Assembly: GCA_900547035.1 (NCBI GenBank)
Contig: URFM01000008.1
Span: 1-64,000 of the forward strand
Source: an uncultured Clostridium sp.
Lineage (GTDB): Bacteria > Bacillota > Clostridia > Lachnospirales > Lachnospiraceae
Length of the DNA stretch: 64,000 nucleotides
Direction: 5' to 3'
Shown here: positions 8,174 through 16,024 of the stretch, piece by piece
Layout of the letters: the number at the start of each line of letters is the position of its first letter
Numbering within the stretch: the first letter of the stretch is position 1
Translations under genes and position numbers: made by a program
Notes under the pieces: model-generated
The model's database searches: none
Told to the model about the DNA's origin: nothing
The model's input: only the letters and a program-made list of their open reading frames with translations

Positions 8174-9076
8174 TTACAGATCCCCCTCATATACACCAGA
8201 TGCTTTGGCCAGATCGATGGTTCTCTTCGCGCCGTCATAGAACGCGATGTCGATCATCTTGCCGTCTACGGTAAATACGCCGATGCCCAGCGCCTTCTTC
8301 TCGTCAATCTCACGAACCACCTTCTCAGCAAAGATAATATCCTTCTGAGTAGGAGTGAAGATCTTATGAACAATAGCGATCTGACGGGGATTTACAAGAG
8401 ATTTGCCGTCAAAGCCCATCATCTTGATCATCTCGGTTTCCTTCTCGAAACCCTCCATGTCGTCCAGATTGGTAAATACGGTATCCCAGCACTGTACGCC
8501 TGCAGCTCTGGCAGCCATAATCATATGCTGTCTGGCTCCCATCAGCTCCACACCGGTTCCGGTAATCTTGGTCTGTAAATCCTTGGTATAGTCGCCGCCG
8601 GAAAGAGCGATTCCGATCAGACGCTCGGAAGACTGGCAAACCTCAAGGGCGTTCAGCACGCCTTTACAGGACTCCAGGGCAGCCATCAGAAGGGTAGAAC
8701 CCTCGGGACGTCCGAATTCCTTCTCAGCAGCCAGCACATGCTCCTCAACCGTACGCACATCCTGGGCGCTCTCGGTCTTGGCAATACGGATTACATCTGC
8801 TCCGCCTGCAACGCATACACGGATATCCTCTTTCCAGTGAGGAGTATCCAGTCCGTTGATTCTTACCACACGCTCGGTGCCGCGGTAATCAATCTCCTGA
8901 AGGGCATGGTACAGAGAATATCTGGCGGCGTCCTTCTGATTCTCAGCTACCGCATCCTCCAAATCCAGCATAATGGAATCTGCCCCGTAGATATAAGGAT
9001 CTTTGATCAGGCTGGGCTTCTGAGCATTCAGGAACATCATGGATCTTCTTAATCTTTTCTTATTGGGATGAATCAT
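8174..9076 (-). CDS. citE: Citrate lyase beta subunit (citryl-ACP lyase)
   Basis: The product of 300 residues belongs to the HpcH/HpaI TIM-barrel family and cleaves citryl-ACP to oxaloacetate and acetyl-ACP. Typical segments are RRSMMFLNAQ, DSIMLDLEDAV with the Mg-binding acid, VRINGLDTPHW, ALESCKGVLNA and IGIALSGGDYTKDL. The ATG at 9074-9076 overlaps the citD TGA (ATGA) and has GGAGGTG ahead of it; an upstream in-frame start at 9094 would sit inside citD and is not preferred. It is coupled to citD and followed by citF after 1 bp. Confidence 0.95.
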   Translation of the reverse strand: MIHPNKKRLRRSMMFLNAQKPSLIKDPYIYGADSIMLDLEDAVAENQKDAARYSLYHALQEIDYRGTERVVRINGLDTPHWKEDIRVCVAGGADVIRIAKTESAQDVRTVEEHVLAAEKEFGRPEGSTLLMAALESCKGVLNALEVCQSSERLIGIALSGGDYTKDLQTKITGTGVELMGARQHMIMAARAAGVQCWDTVFTNLDDMEGFEKETEMIKMMGFDGKSLVNPRQIAIVHKIFTPTQKDIIFAEKVVREIDEKKALGIGVFTVDGKMIDIAFYDGAKRTIDLAKASGVYEGDL

Positions 9077-9372
9077 TTGATAGCACCTCCCCACGGAAGA
9101 TTTTCAGACACGTCGTTGGAACGGTAAACGGCGCACTCCACTCTGGCCTTTAAGGTGCAGTCCAGAGCACCCTTGTCCACTACGGTCACCTTGGCATCCT
9201 TCACATCCAGGCGCTCCAGTGTTTCCATCACCGTAGCCTTGATCTGTCTGCCGAACTGGTGGATTACGCTGCTCTCAATGGAGAGCTCAATTCCGCCCTG
9301 GCCAGGCTCTACCGTAACCTGGGCATCGCTGGATTCCAAGGTGCCAGCCATCGCTGCTTTCTTGATTTCCAT
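9073..9372 (-). CDS. citD: Citrate lyase acyl carrier protein (gamma subunit)
   Basis: The product of about 99 residues is CitD, which carries the 2'-(5''-phosphoribosyl)-3'-dephospho-CoA arm. The N-terminus MAGTLESSDAQVTVEP contains the Ser that receives the prosthetic group, and IHQFGRQIKATVMETLE follows. The arm is made by CitG and attached by CitX, both encoded at 14.4-16.0 kb. Two in-frame ATGs exist. AAGGAGG is 2 nt from the first (9378) and 8 nt from the second (9372), so the second is preferred. Confidence 0.93.
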   Translation of the reverse strand: MEIKKAAMAGTLESSDAQVTVEPGQGGIELSIESSVIHQFGRQIKATVMETLERLDVKDAKVTVVDKGALDCTLKARVECAVYRSNDVSENLPWGGAIK

Positions 9373-9448
9373 TTCCATTTCCTCCTTGTAATGTTTGTTG
9401 GGTTATGTACAATGTTTCATATCCCATTTTGTTACATTCGCTGATATT

Positions 9449-9477
9449 ATTGTACGACTTTTGCCTCCAACAGGCAA
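9449..9477 (-). promoter_or_regulatory. Possible promoter of citDEF
   Basis: On the minus strand TTGCCT (9472-9477) and TACAAT (9449-9454) are 17 bp apart, about 70 bp ahead of citD. The -35 box lies in a small inverted repeat TTGCCT/AGGCAA. This would let citDEF be transcribed apart from the transporter gene. The match is moderate. Confidence 0.4.
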
Positions 9478-9537
9478 ATACTATATTCCTTATAGGATGT
9501 ATAAGTTCCAAGTTTATTGCACATTTCCAATATGCAG

Positions 9538-9641
9538 CAGGCGCCTGAAACCATTTTTCTTCTGGTTCCAGACGCCTGTCTATGGAAAGAGGCATCTACG
9601 CATTCATGCAGTGCCGGCAATGACTATGCGGTTGTAGATGC
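9538..9641 (-). other. Two hairpins between the citrate transporter gene and citD
   Basis: The 271-bp gap holds no gene. It contains an imperfect stem CAGGCG...CGCCTG (9538-9578) and a second stem GCATCTAC/GTAGATGC (9592-9599, 9634-9641). Neither has a clear T run on the minus strand, so they may set relative mRNA levels by processing or partial termination rather than stop transcription fully. Confidence 0.45.
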
Positions 9642-9649
9642 TATTCCTG

Positions 9650-11161
9650 CTATTTCACCAGCGGTACGGAACCGGTAATGGCAGCCATAGCGATAAAGAT
9701 CACAAAGATACCAACCGCCCATTTTGCGGACTCTCTCTGCCACTCGCCCATATCCAGTCCGGTCAGGTTCAGCAGCAGGTAGATGAAGGCTACCAGCGGG
9801 CTCAGCAGATGGAACGCCTGACCTAACAAGGAAGCGGTTCCAAGCTCCAGAGCGGTGAATCCATAGGTATATCCAGCTTCTGCAAATACAGGAAGTACGC
9901 CATAGTAGAACGCGTCGTTGGACAGAAGGAAAGTACCGGGAGCAGATACGATTGCCGTAATAAGGCCCCAGAAACGTCCCAGCTGTGCCGGAATCAGGTG
10001 GATCAGGCTGTTTGCCAAGGCGTCGGACATGCCGGAGTTGGTAAACAGTCCCATAAAGATACCAGCCGCGAACACCAGGATAACTACCTGGAGAGCATCG
10101 CCTGCATTCTCGGAGATACGGGCTTTCTGCTCTTTAATCTTCTTGTAGTTAATCATCAGCGCCAATCCGGTTCCAACCAGGAACAGGAACATGGATGGGA
10201 AGGTTCCCAGAACCAGCATTACCACAATCGCGATGGTCATGATAGCGTTAATCCATACATTTTTCGGACGCTTGAGAGCTTCATCCTCAGGAGAAGCAGG
10301 GGCGGTCAGAGCCATCAGCTCCTCATGGCTGATATTCTGAATTCCAACTCTCTTTCTCTCCTGCATTCCCAGATGAACGGCTACAAACAGCATATAAACA
10401 ACTGATACAGCCATGCCAGGAATCAGCGCACGGAGGATGGTCTGCTCGTCAACACCAGGCTGTCCCTGCAATACGGAAATTACACGGGCAGTGGGGCCGC
10501 CCCAGGGCAGCAGGTTCATGATAGTATTCATCAGGATCACCAGAACGCCCAGGTTCATCATCTTCAGGCCCAGTTTCTTATAAATCGGAATAAATGCGGT
10601 ACAGCAGATCAGGGTAGTGGTGGTTCCGTCTCCGTTTAAGGATACGCAGGCCGCCACAACAGCCGTACCAACAAGTACCTTAACCGGATCGCCTCCGGCA
10701 AACCGGATCATCGCTCTGGTTACAGGATCAAAGAGTCCTGCATTCAGCATAATCGCGAAATACAGAATTGCGAACAGCAGCATGATACCGGTAGATGACG
10801 TCTGTCCTACTCCATCTACGGTCCAGTCACCGATGATTGCGATCTGATCCCACAATCCTACGCTGGCCTCTGCCTCGGCATAAGCCGCCTCGTAGTCCGC
10901 AATAACCTGAAGCTCCGCACTTCCGGCAGCGTAATCTTCCGGATTGGTGCTTTCCAGCGCGGTATAGGCATCGTAAACATCCGCGTAATCGTCCTGCATG
11001 ATAACCGTAGCTACCTCATCGGTGTACTGGCCCAGGAAGGCGCCGCCGAGGGTAAATACCAGCGGCACTAAGAGCAGCGCGGTGAAAGGCTGCATCTTCT
11101 TCATCATAACCAGCGCGAGGAATACGATGATCATTGCCCATGCAATAATTGTCATTGTCAT
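9650..11161 (-). CDS. CitMHS-family citrate transporter
   Basis: The product of 503 residues is a polytopic carrier of the CitM/CitH family, which takes up metal-citrate complexes with protons. It has about 11-12 hydrophobic segments and the family wording SLNGDGTTTTLICCTAFIPI, NLLPWGGPTARV and SAPGTFLLSNDAFYYGVLPV. It sits between the sensor kinase and citDEF on the same strand, so citrate is very likely the substrate. Odd point: residues about 46-105, after the second helix, form a long acidic, Tyr/Ala-rich loop (DDYADVYDAYTALES and on) that makes it 60-70 residues longer than CitM. The start is supported by GGGGG upstream. Confidence 0.9.
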   Translation of the reverse strand: MTMTIIAWAMIIVFLALVMMKKMQPFTALLLVPLVFTLGGAFLGQYTDEVATVIMQDDYADVYDAYTALESTNPEDYAAGSAELQVIADYEAAYAEAEASVGLWDQIAIIGDWTVDGVGQTSSTGIMLLFAILYFAIMLNAGLFDPVTRAMIRFAGGDPVKVLVGTAVVAACVSLNGDGTTTTLICCTAFIPIYKKLGLKMMNLGVLVILMNTIMNLLPWGGPTARVISVLQGQPGVDEQTILRALIPGMAVSVVYMLFVAVHLGMQERKRVGIQNISHEELMALTAPASPEDEALKRPKNVWINAIMTIAIVVMLVLGTFPSMFLFLVGTGLALMINYKKIKEQKARISENAGDALQVVILVFAAGIFMGLFTNSGMSDALANSLIHLIPAQLGRFWGLITAIVSAPGTFLLSNDAFYYGVLPVFAEAGYTYGFTALELGTASLLGQAFHLLSPLVAFIYLLLNLTGLDMGEWQRESAKWAVGIFVIFIAMAAITGSVPLVK

Positions 11162-11270
11162 AGAATAAGTTCCCCCTTATCGTATGAGTGATTTATACCT
11201 TGTCTTTATCTTTAACCCGACGGTCCCGGAGCCGGCATTCCCGGACCAACGGACTAAATTCAACTTAATT

Positions 11271-13508
11271 TTAAGAGGAATGTTCTTCCCTCTCGATTGC
11301 GTCAATGAGAATCTGAACCTCCAGAGGCTTCACCAAGAGCATATCGATCAGATGGCTCCGGTAATATTCCAGTACCTGATCCTCTACCAAACCTGTAATC
11401 ATAATAACCCGACAGGCGAGTCCCATTTTCTGAATCAGGGCGGCCAGCTGCCCGCCGTTCATCCCCGGCATGGCATAATCCGTCACCACCACATCAAAGC
11501 GTTTCTCCTGAAGAAGCTTCTTTGCCTCCAGAGAATTGGATACTGCCGTCACTTCATATCCGGCGCCTTTCAGCGCCCGCTCAAACATCTTCAGAATTTT
11601 CTTCTCATCCTCCACCAGCAGAATCCGCTTAGCGTTTTTGGGCAGAGAAGATTTCTTTTTTGTCTTTTTTCTGGAAGTCTCAACGGTACCGCTGCACAGC
11701 GGAATATAAATAGTAAAACAGGTTCCATTCTCCAACGAACTGTCTACCCGGATTCCTCCGTTTAAGGATTCAACCAGATTTTGAACGGTGGACAAACCCA
11801 GCCCCGTTCCCTCTCCTACCGGTTTCGTGGTAAAGAACGGTTCAAAAATCCGCTGAATTTTGTCCTCCGGAATACCGCAGCCGTTATCCTTTACAAAAAG
11901 GCTCATATAGGAGTCCGCGTGAACGGAAGCTTTAAAATTGCTCTCCGCCTGCTTGCCTGTCAGAATTCCTCCTCCGATAACCAGAACGCCTTTCTTTCCT
12001 TTCATGGCATGAAATGCGTTTGTACAGAGATTCAGCATAATCTGATTCAATTCCGTTTCGCCGCAGAGTATACAACTGTCCTCCTCCCAGTCCCCCTGAA
12101 CAATCAGATGAACGTTCGGCGGAATCACCGTCTCCATCATTTTCAGAACTCCCTCTACCCCTTTTCGGATATTTAAAGGTTTCAGAGGCGTTCCCGCATG
12201 CTTACGGCTGAAGGAAGCAATCTGGCGGATAATCTCCTTGGCCCGGTCGGCCGCGTTGTAGATCTCCTCGGCGCTCTCATATGTATCGCTCTGAGGATCC
12301 GCCTCCATCATAATCATGCCGGAATATCCCATAATAGGCGTCAGCAGATTGTTGAACTCGTGGGCAATTCCCCCTGTCAGAGAGCCCATCAGCTGAAGGC
12401 GCTGATCGTGATAGAGCTGCTCTTCCTGCCTGCGCAGCTCCTCCTGCTTGGCGTTCATTTCCCGCAGGCGTTTGTTTTCCTGCTCCACCAGACTCCTGGT
12501 TTTCATCAGGCGCCAGAACCGGACCAGAATTACGGCCAAAAAGGAAACGATAACAATCGACAGCAGAAAAATCGTCACCATAGCCTGCCCAAAGGGACGG
12601 GCTATTTCGTCATAATCGATTACGGCGCAGACAATCAAAAAATCATCCTGAAAACGCACCGGGGTGTAGGCCCCGATCTTCCTCACCCTTCTGGGCACCT
12701 CGTCTGCCCACCAGTAGGAATGGTAAATCTCCACATCCTCCCGGCCTTCCATCTGATGATCGATCAGCTCAATCAGCTCCGTGTAGTCAAAGTCAGGGTA
12801 CATTTCCTCCCGGCCTTCAATTACATCGATACCAATCTGCTCCTGTACCGGATGCATAAGAATCCGACCAGTGGAATCTTTAATCATCACATAGCCGTTA
12901 TCTCCCACCCGGATATAAGAACCAACCTTCTGGTACATCTCCTCAATGTTAATTACCATCCAAAGGCGGCAGGCATCCTCCATCACCGGAATAGAGAGTC
13001 CCAGATAGTACAAACCATCTTTGTCGTGAAGGATATCGATCCTTCCTCCCGAATCCGTACCCATAAAATGGTGAACGCTGACATAAGCGCGGTTAACCCG
13101 TGCTCTGGCCACCACATCCAAGGGATCATCCGCATCATTCTCAGGGGCCTTAGTTACCATCAGATCCGATATGTCATTGTGCCGAAGTTCCATCCGTTCT
13201 CTGAGAAATCTTTGAAGAGGCGTAGCAACATCCTGGGTCAGATAAATCTCCTCTGCCCGTTCATAAGCCTCATAGCGCTTCAGGTCCTGCAGATCGTCAA
13301 AATAAAATCCCGTATAAATGGATATGCTGTTGGACACCGCCTTTGCTATGGTTAAAAGCTGTTCCTTCTGCTCTTCGATAATCTGATCCCGGTAGGTTTT
13401 AAAACTGTATATCAAACAGGCTGCCAGAATCACCACTACTCCAAGGGCGGCGCAGACGCTTTGCCACAATCGTTCCTTTTTCCAAAACTCCATAACGCGC
13501 TCCTCCAT
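11271..13508 (-). CDS. Hybrid sensor histidine kinase with extracellular sensor domain
   Basis: The product has 745 residues. A first membrane helix (about 16-36) and a second (about 307-330) bracket an extracellular region of roughly 270 residues that resembles a double CACHE sensor (SVHHFMGTDSGGRIDI, VGDNGYVMIKDSTGRILMHP). A coiled linker follows, then HisKA with the phospho-His in GGIAHEFNN (H383), an ATPase domain (N box NLCTNAFHA, G boxes DNGCGIP and GTGLGLST) and a C-terminal receiver with Asp677 in VVTDYAMPG. It is upstream of the transporter gene and divergent from an OmpR-type regulator, so it probably senses citrate or a related acid. This differs from the CitA/CitB system of enterics. 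Two starts, five codons apart, both have plausible binding sites. Confidence 0.9.
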   Translation of the reverse strand: MEERVMEFWKKERLWQSVCAALGVVVILAACLIYSFKTYRDQIIEEQKEQLLTIAKAVSNSISIYTGFYFDDLQDLKRYEAYERAEEIYLTQDVATPLQRFLRERMELRHNDISDLMVTKAPENDADDPLDVVARARVNRAYVSVHHFMGTDSGGRIDILHDKDGLYYLGLSIPVMEDACRLWMVINIEEMYQKVGSYIRVGDNGYVMIKDSTGRILMHPVQEQIGIDVIEGREEMYPDFDYTELIELIDHQMEGREDVEIYHSYWWADEVPRRVRKIGAYTPVRFQDDFLIVCAVIDYDEIARPFGQAMVTIFLLSIVIVSFLAVILVRFWRLMKTRSLVEQENKRLREMNAKQEELRRQEEQLYHDQRLQLMGSLTGGIAHEFNNLLTPIMGYSGMIMMEADPQSDTYESAEEIYNAADRAKEIIRQIASFSRKHAGTPLKPLNIRKGVEGVLKMMETVIPPNVHLIVQGDWEEDSCILCGETELNQIMLNLCTNAFHAMKGKKGVLVIGGGILTGKQAESNFKASVHADSYMSLFVKDNGCGIPEDKIQRIFEPFFTTKPVGEGTGLGLSTVQNLVESLNGGIRVDSSLENGTCFTIYIPLCSGTVETSRKKTKKKSSLPKNAKRILLVEDEKKILKMFERALKGAGYEVTAVSNSLEAKKLLQEKRFDVVVTDYAMPGMNGGQLAALIQKMGLACRVIMITGLVEDQVLEYYRSHLIDMLLVKPLEVQILIDAIEREEHSS

Positions 13509-13685
13509 TATTTCATACTCCTATGATAGCACAAAAGAAGTTCCTGGAAAATCTGCGATATAAGGTTTCCACTATTGCTCTCCTATATAAAAAACTATAC
13601 CATCCGTTCCTTAATATCTCATAAAATAATCTTAAAATTTATTAATAACTTATAAAATATTCCGAAGAACCCTGAAAAATAGTGA

Positions 13686-13713
13686 TTGATTTTTGTGCTA
13701 TTTCCTATATAAT
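13686..13713 (+). promoter_or_regulatory. Promoter of the response regulator-citX-citG unit
   Basis: TTGATT (13686-13691) and a perfect TATAAT (13708-13713) are 16 bp apart, 30 bp before the regulator ATG. The remaining 13509-13685 stretch is AT-rich and must also hold the divergent kinase promoter, which I could not place with confidence. Confidence 0.6.
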
Positions 13714-13742
13714 GGTAATTAGATGCAAAGGAGGCAACGATT

Positions 13743-14438
13743 ATGGCAAACGAAGCGGTTCTCATTGTGGACGACGACGCGGCCATCCGCAAACTCCTGA
13801 CAAAAGTAGTAGAGGGCAATGGCTATCAGGCGTTCACCGCCTCAAACGGCAAAGAAGCCGTATCCCTGGCGCAAAGCAGGAAATTTGACCTGATCCTTCT
13901 GGATATTATGATGAACGGCAACGACGATGGTTTTGAGGTCGTCCGGCGGCTGCGCTCCCTTGGCAATGATATCCCTATTGTCATTCTCAGCGGGCGTACC
14001 GATGATTTTGATACCCTGTACGGCCTGGACATCGGAGCGGACGATTATATTACGAAACCTTTTAATCCGGTCGTGCTGGGAGCCAAAATTAAAGCTTTAA
14101 TTCGCCGCAACCAGAAGGCGTCCTACAACGCTCATAACTACATTACGGCAGGACCTTTCCGCTACAGCAACATGACCCTGGAATTTTTTAAAAACGATCA
14201 GCTGGTCCCCCTCTCCTCCAAGGAGAATGTGATGATGAAGCTTTTCATCAGCAACATCGGACGGGTATTTACCAAAGAGCAGCTGTATGAACTGGTTTGG
14301 AGCAATTCCGTTGTAGACGAAAATGCTATCATGGTCTACATCAGCCATTTAAGGAGCAAAATTGAAGACAATCCCAAATCCCCCAAATATTTAAAAACCG
14401 TTTGGGGACTGGGTTACAAATTTACAGTTGATGAATAG
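13743..14438 (+). CDS. OmpR/PhoB-type response regulator
   Basis: The product of 231 residues has a receiver domain (acid triad VDDDAAIR, phospho-Asp in LILLDIMMNG at about 54, Thr/Ser in VILSGRTDD, Lys in YITKPF). A winged-helix DNA-binding domain follows from about 130 (LSSKENVMMKLFISN, VYISHLRSKIE, VWGLGYKF). It is divergent from the hybrid kinase and leads citX and citG, so it likely controls the citrate genes on both sides. The kinase already carries its own receiver, so either direct phosphotransfer or a relay is possible. GGAGG is 7 nt before the ATG and the stop is TAG. Confidence 0.9.
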   Translation: MANEAVLIVDDDAAIRKLLTKVVEGNGYQAFTASNGKEAVSLAQSRKFDLILLDIMMNGNDDGFEVVRRLRSLGNDIPIVILSGRTDDFDTLYGLDIGADDYITKPFNPVVLGAKIKALIRRNQKASYNAHNYITAGPFRYSNMTLEFFKNDQLVPLSSKENVMMKLFISNIGRVFTKEQLYELVWSNSVVDENAIMVYISHLRSKIEDNPKSPKYLKTVWGLGYKFTVDE

Positions 14439-14447
14439 GAGATTTTT

Positions 14448-14993
14448 ATGGAACCATTTCCATTTGAAGAGGTGGCTCTGGAGGATATGCTGACAGCCAG
14501 AGAGCGGCGCGCCCGTCTGCAGCAGCTTATGATTCAGGAATACGGTCATCCGCTTATCTGCTTAACCCTCAATATTCCGGGCCCCCGCAAGGTTTTTCCT
14601 CTGATTCCGGAGGCTTTTGCCGAAGGCTGCCGTCGGGTGGAAAGTGCTCTTTGCGCTTTGGGACTGACACCTGAGGCCTGCCGCCAGATTCGGGAGAAAA
14701 CAGGTTTTGAGGCCATTTACAGCGTAAAAGCCGATCCCCTGGTTTTGAAAAAAGCTATGATTTCCATAGAAGACAAAGACCGGATCGGACGGCTGTTCGA
14801 TATCGATGTTTTAAATGCAGACGGAGCAAAAATCAGCCGTGAGGACTTAAACGAGGTTCCCAGAACCTGCCTTCTCTGCGGCAGGCCCGCTCACATCTGC
14901 AGCCGCAGCCGTTCCCACAGCGTCAAAGAGCTGACTTGTGAAATCGAACGCATTCTGCAGAAGGAATTTTCCTTTCCATTAGATCAACCATAA
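14448..14993 (+). CDS. citX: Holo-citrate lyase synthase (apo-ACP phosphoribosyl-dephospho-CoA transferase)
   Basis: The product of 181 residues transfers the phosphoribosyl-dephospho-CoA group from its triphosphate precursor to CitD. Typical segments are MLTARERRARLQ, CLTLNIPGPRK, RIGRLFDIDV (the nucleotidyltransferase-like active site) and CSRSRSHSVKEL near the end. It lies 9 bp after the regulator and 14 bp before citG, so the three are one operon. In enterics citX and citG are placed with the lyase genes on one strand; here they are divergent from citDEF. Confidence 0.92.
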   Translation: MEPFPFEEVALEDMLTARERRARLQQLMIQEYGHPLICLTLNIPGPRKVFPLIPEAFAEGCRRVESALCALGLTPEACRQIREKTGFEAIYSVKADPLVLKKAMISIEDKDRIGRLFDIDVLNADGAKISREDLNEVPRTCLLCGRPAHICSRSRSHSVKELTCEIERILQKEFSFPLDQP

Positions 14994-15007
14994 GGACGGA
15001 ACCAAAC

Positions 15008-15958
15008 ATGACCCAGAACTTTTCCCATGTAAATCCGGATGAACGTATCCGGATTTTTTTTAACCTGATCGAAGAAAGCGCCCGTTACGGACTCTTGGAG
15101 GAAGTACGCACCACTCCCAAACCCGGGCTGGTGGATTTAAGGGACAGCGGAGCTCATCGGGATATGAATTACGAAACCTTTGTTGCAAGTACCGATGCGG
15201 TGGCCCCCTATATCGTAAAAATGGCCCGGGCCGGTTTTAACCTCAGCCAGGGCCAGATTCCCGCTCCCATTAAGCAGCTGTTTCCTGCCATCCGTCCCAT
15301 CGGAGTGGAGGCGGAGCAGGCTATGTTTGAGGCGACCGGAGGGGTCAACACCCACAAAGGCATGATCTTTTCCCTTGGAATTATCGCCGCCTCGATCGGA
15401 TACTGCTGTGCCTCCCAGATTTCCTCCTGGCACTTTCCTTTTCTGAAGGAACCGGATCAGCTTTTAAGTTTCTGCAAAGAAGCCGTGTATCCTTATCTTC
15501 GTCAGGACTTTGAGCAAATGAAAGGCCGTCCTCCCCAGACTCACGGAGAAAGACTTTTTGTCCGCTACGGCATCCGGGGCATCCGCGGAGAAGCCATGGA
15601 CGGCTTTCCTTCTCTGTCGCAGTCTGCCCTCCCGGCGATGAGAAAAGCCCGGAAATGCCAGCCCGATGCCAACGCCGCCAACCTCTACGTTCTTCTGACC
15701 CTGATGGCCGAGGTGGACGACACCAACATTCTTACCAGATCTGACCCCGAAACTCTCTCTTATGTAAAAGAACAGTCCCGCCGCTTTCTGGAACGCCATC
15801 CGGTTCTGGGGCCACGGGCTTTAAGAGAGCTGGAGGAGATGAACCAGGAGTTCATACGGCGCAACCTAAGCCCCGGCGGCTGCGCGGACCTTTTAGCCAT
15901 CTCCCTCTTCTTTTTCCGGCTGGAAGAAGAAATTCGAAGCATCCGATTTTCTCTTTAA
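15008..15958 (+). CDS. citG: Triphosphoribosyl-dephospho-CoA synthase
   Basis: The product of 316 residues makes 2'-(5''-triphosphoribosyl)-3'-dephospho-CoA from ATP and dephospho-CoA, the donor used by CitX. Signature parts are LLEEVRTTPKPGLVDLRDSG near the N-terminus, GGVNTHKGMIFSLG, RFVRYGIRGIRGEAMDG-like wording (YGIRGIRGEAMDGFPS) and the DDTNILTRS segment. The length fits CitG. It ends the regulator-citX-citG operon and is followed by a strong terminator. Confidence 0.93.
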   Translation: MTQNFSHVNPDERIRIFFNLIEESARYGLLEEVRTTPKPGLVDLRDSGAHRDMNYETFVASTDAVAPYIVKMARAGFNLSQGQIPAPIKQLFPAIRPIGVEAEQAMFEATGGVNTHKGMIFSLGIIAASIGYCCASQISSWHFPFLKEPDQLLSFCKEAVYPYLRQDFEQMKGRPPQTHGERLFVRYGIRGIRGEAMDGFPSLSQSALPAMRKARKCQPDANAANLYVLLTLMAEVDDTNILTRSDPETLSYVKEQSRRFLERHPVLGPRALRELEEMNQEFIRRNLSPGGCADLLAISLFFFRLEEEIRSIRFSL

Positions 15959-16000
15959 ACAGCAAGGGCCCGGTCCTGCGTGACCGAGCCCCTGCTGTTT
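15956..16000. terminator. Terminator after citG, shared with galT
   Basis: AACAGCA and GGGC/CGGTC in the left arm pair with GACCG, GCCC and TGCTGTT in the right arm (about 15958-15999), with two small mismatches. T-rich sequence follows on the plus strand. galT ends 25 bp further on the opposite strand, so the hairpin may serve both. Confidence 0.75.
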
Positions 16001-16024
16001 AATCCTTTTCAATGACGCCTCTGC

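Noticed and set aside
9287-9595. Extra protein or longer citD in the citD leader
   Set aside because: The open frame is in a different phase from citD, crosses a hairpin and a probable promoter and has no recognisable domain.
12198-13355. Long open frame on the plus strand opposite the histidine kinase
   Set aside because: It is a shadow of a real gene in GC-rich codons: no family motif, low-complexity His/Leu/Arg/Gln composition and no ribosome binding site. The same holds for other long antisense frames such as 21657-22889 and 56592-57692.
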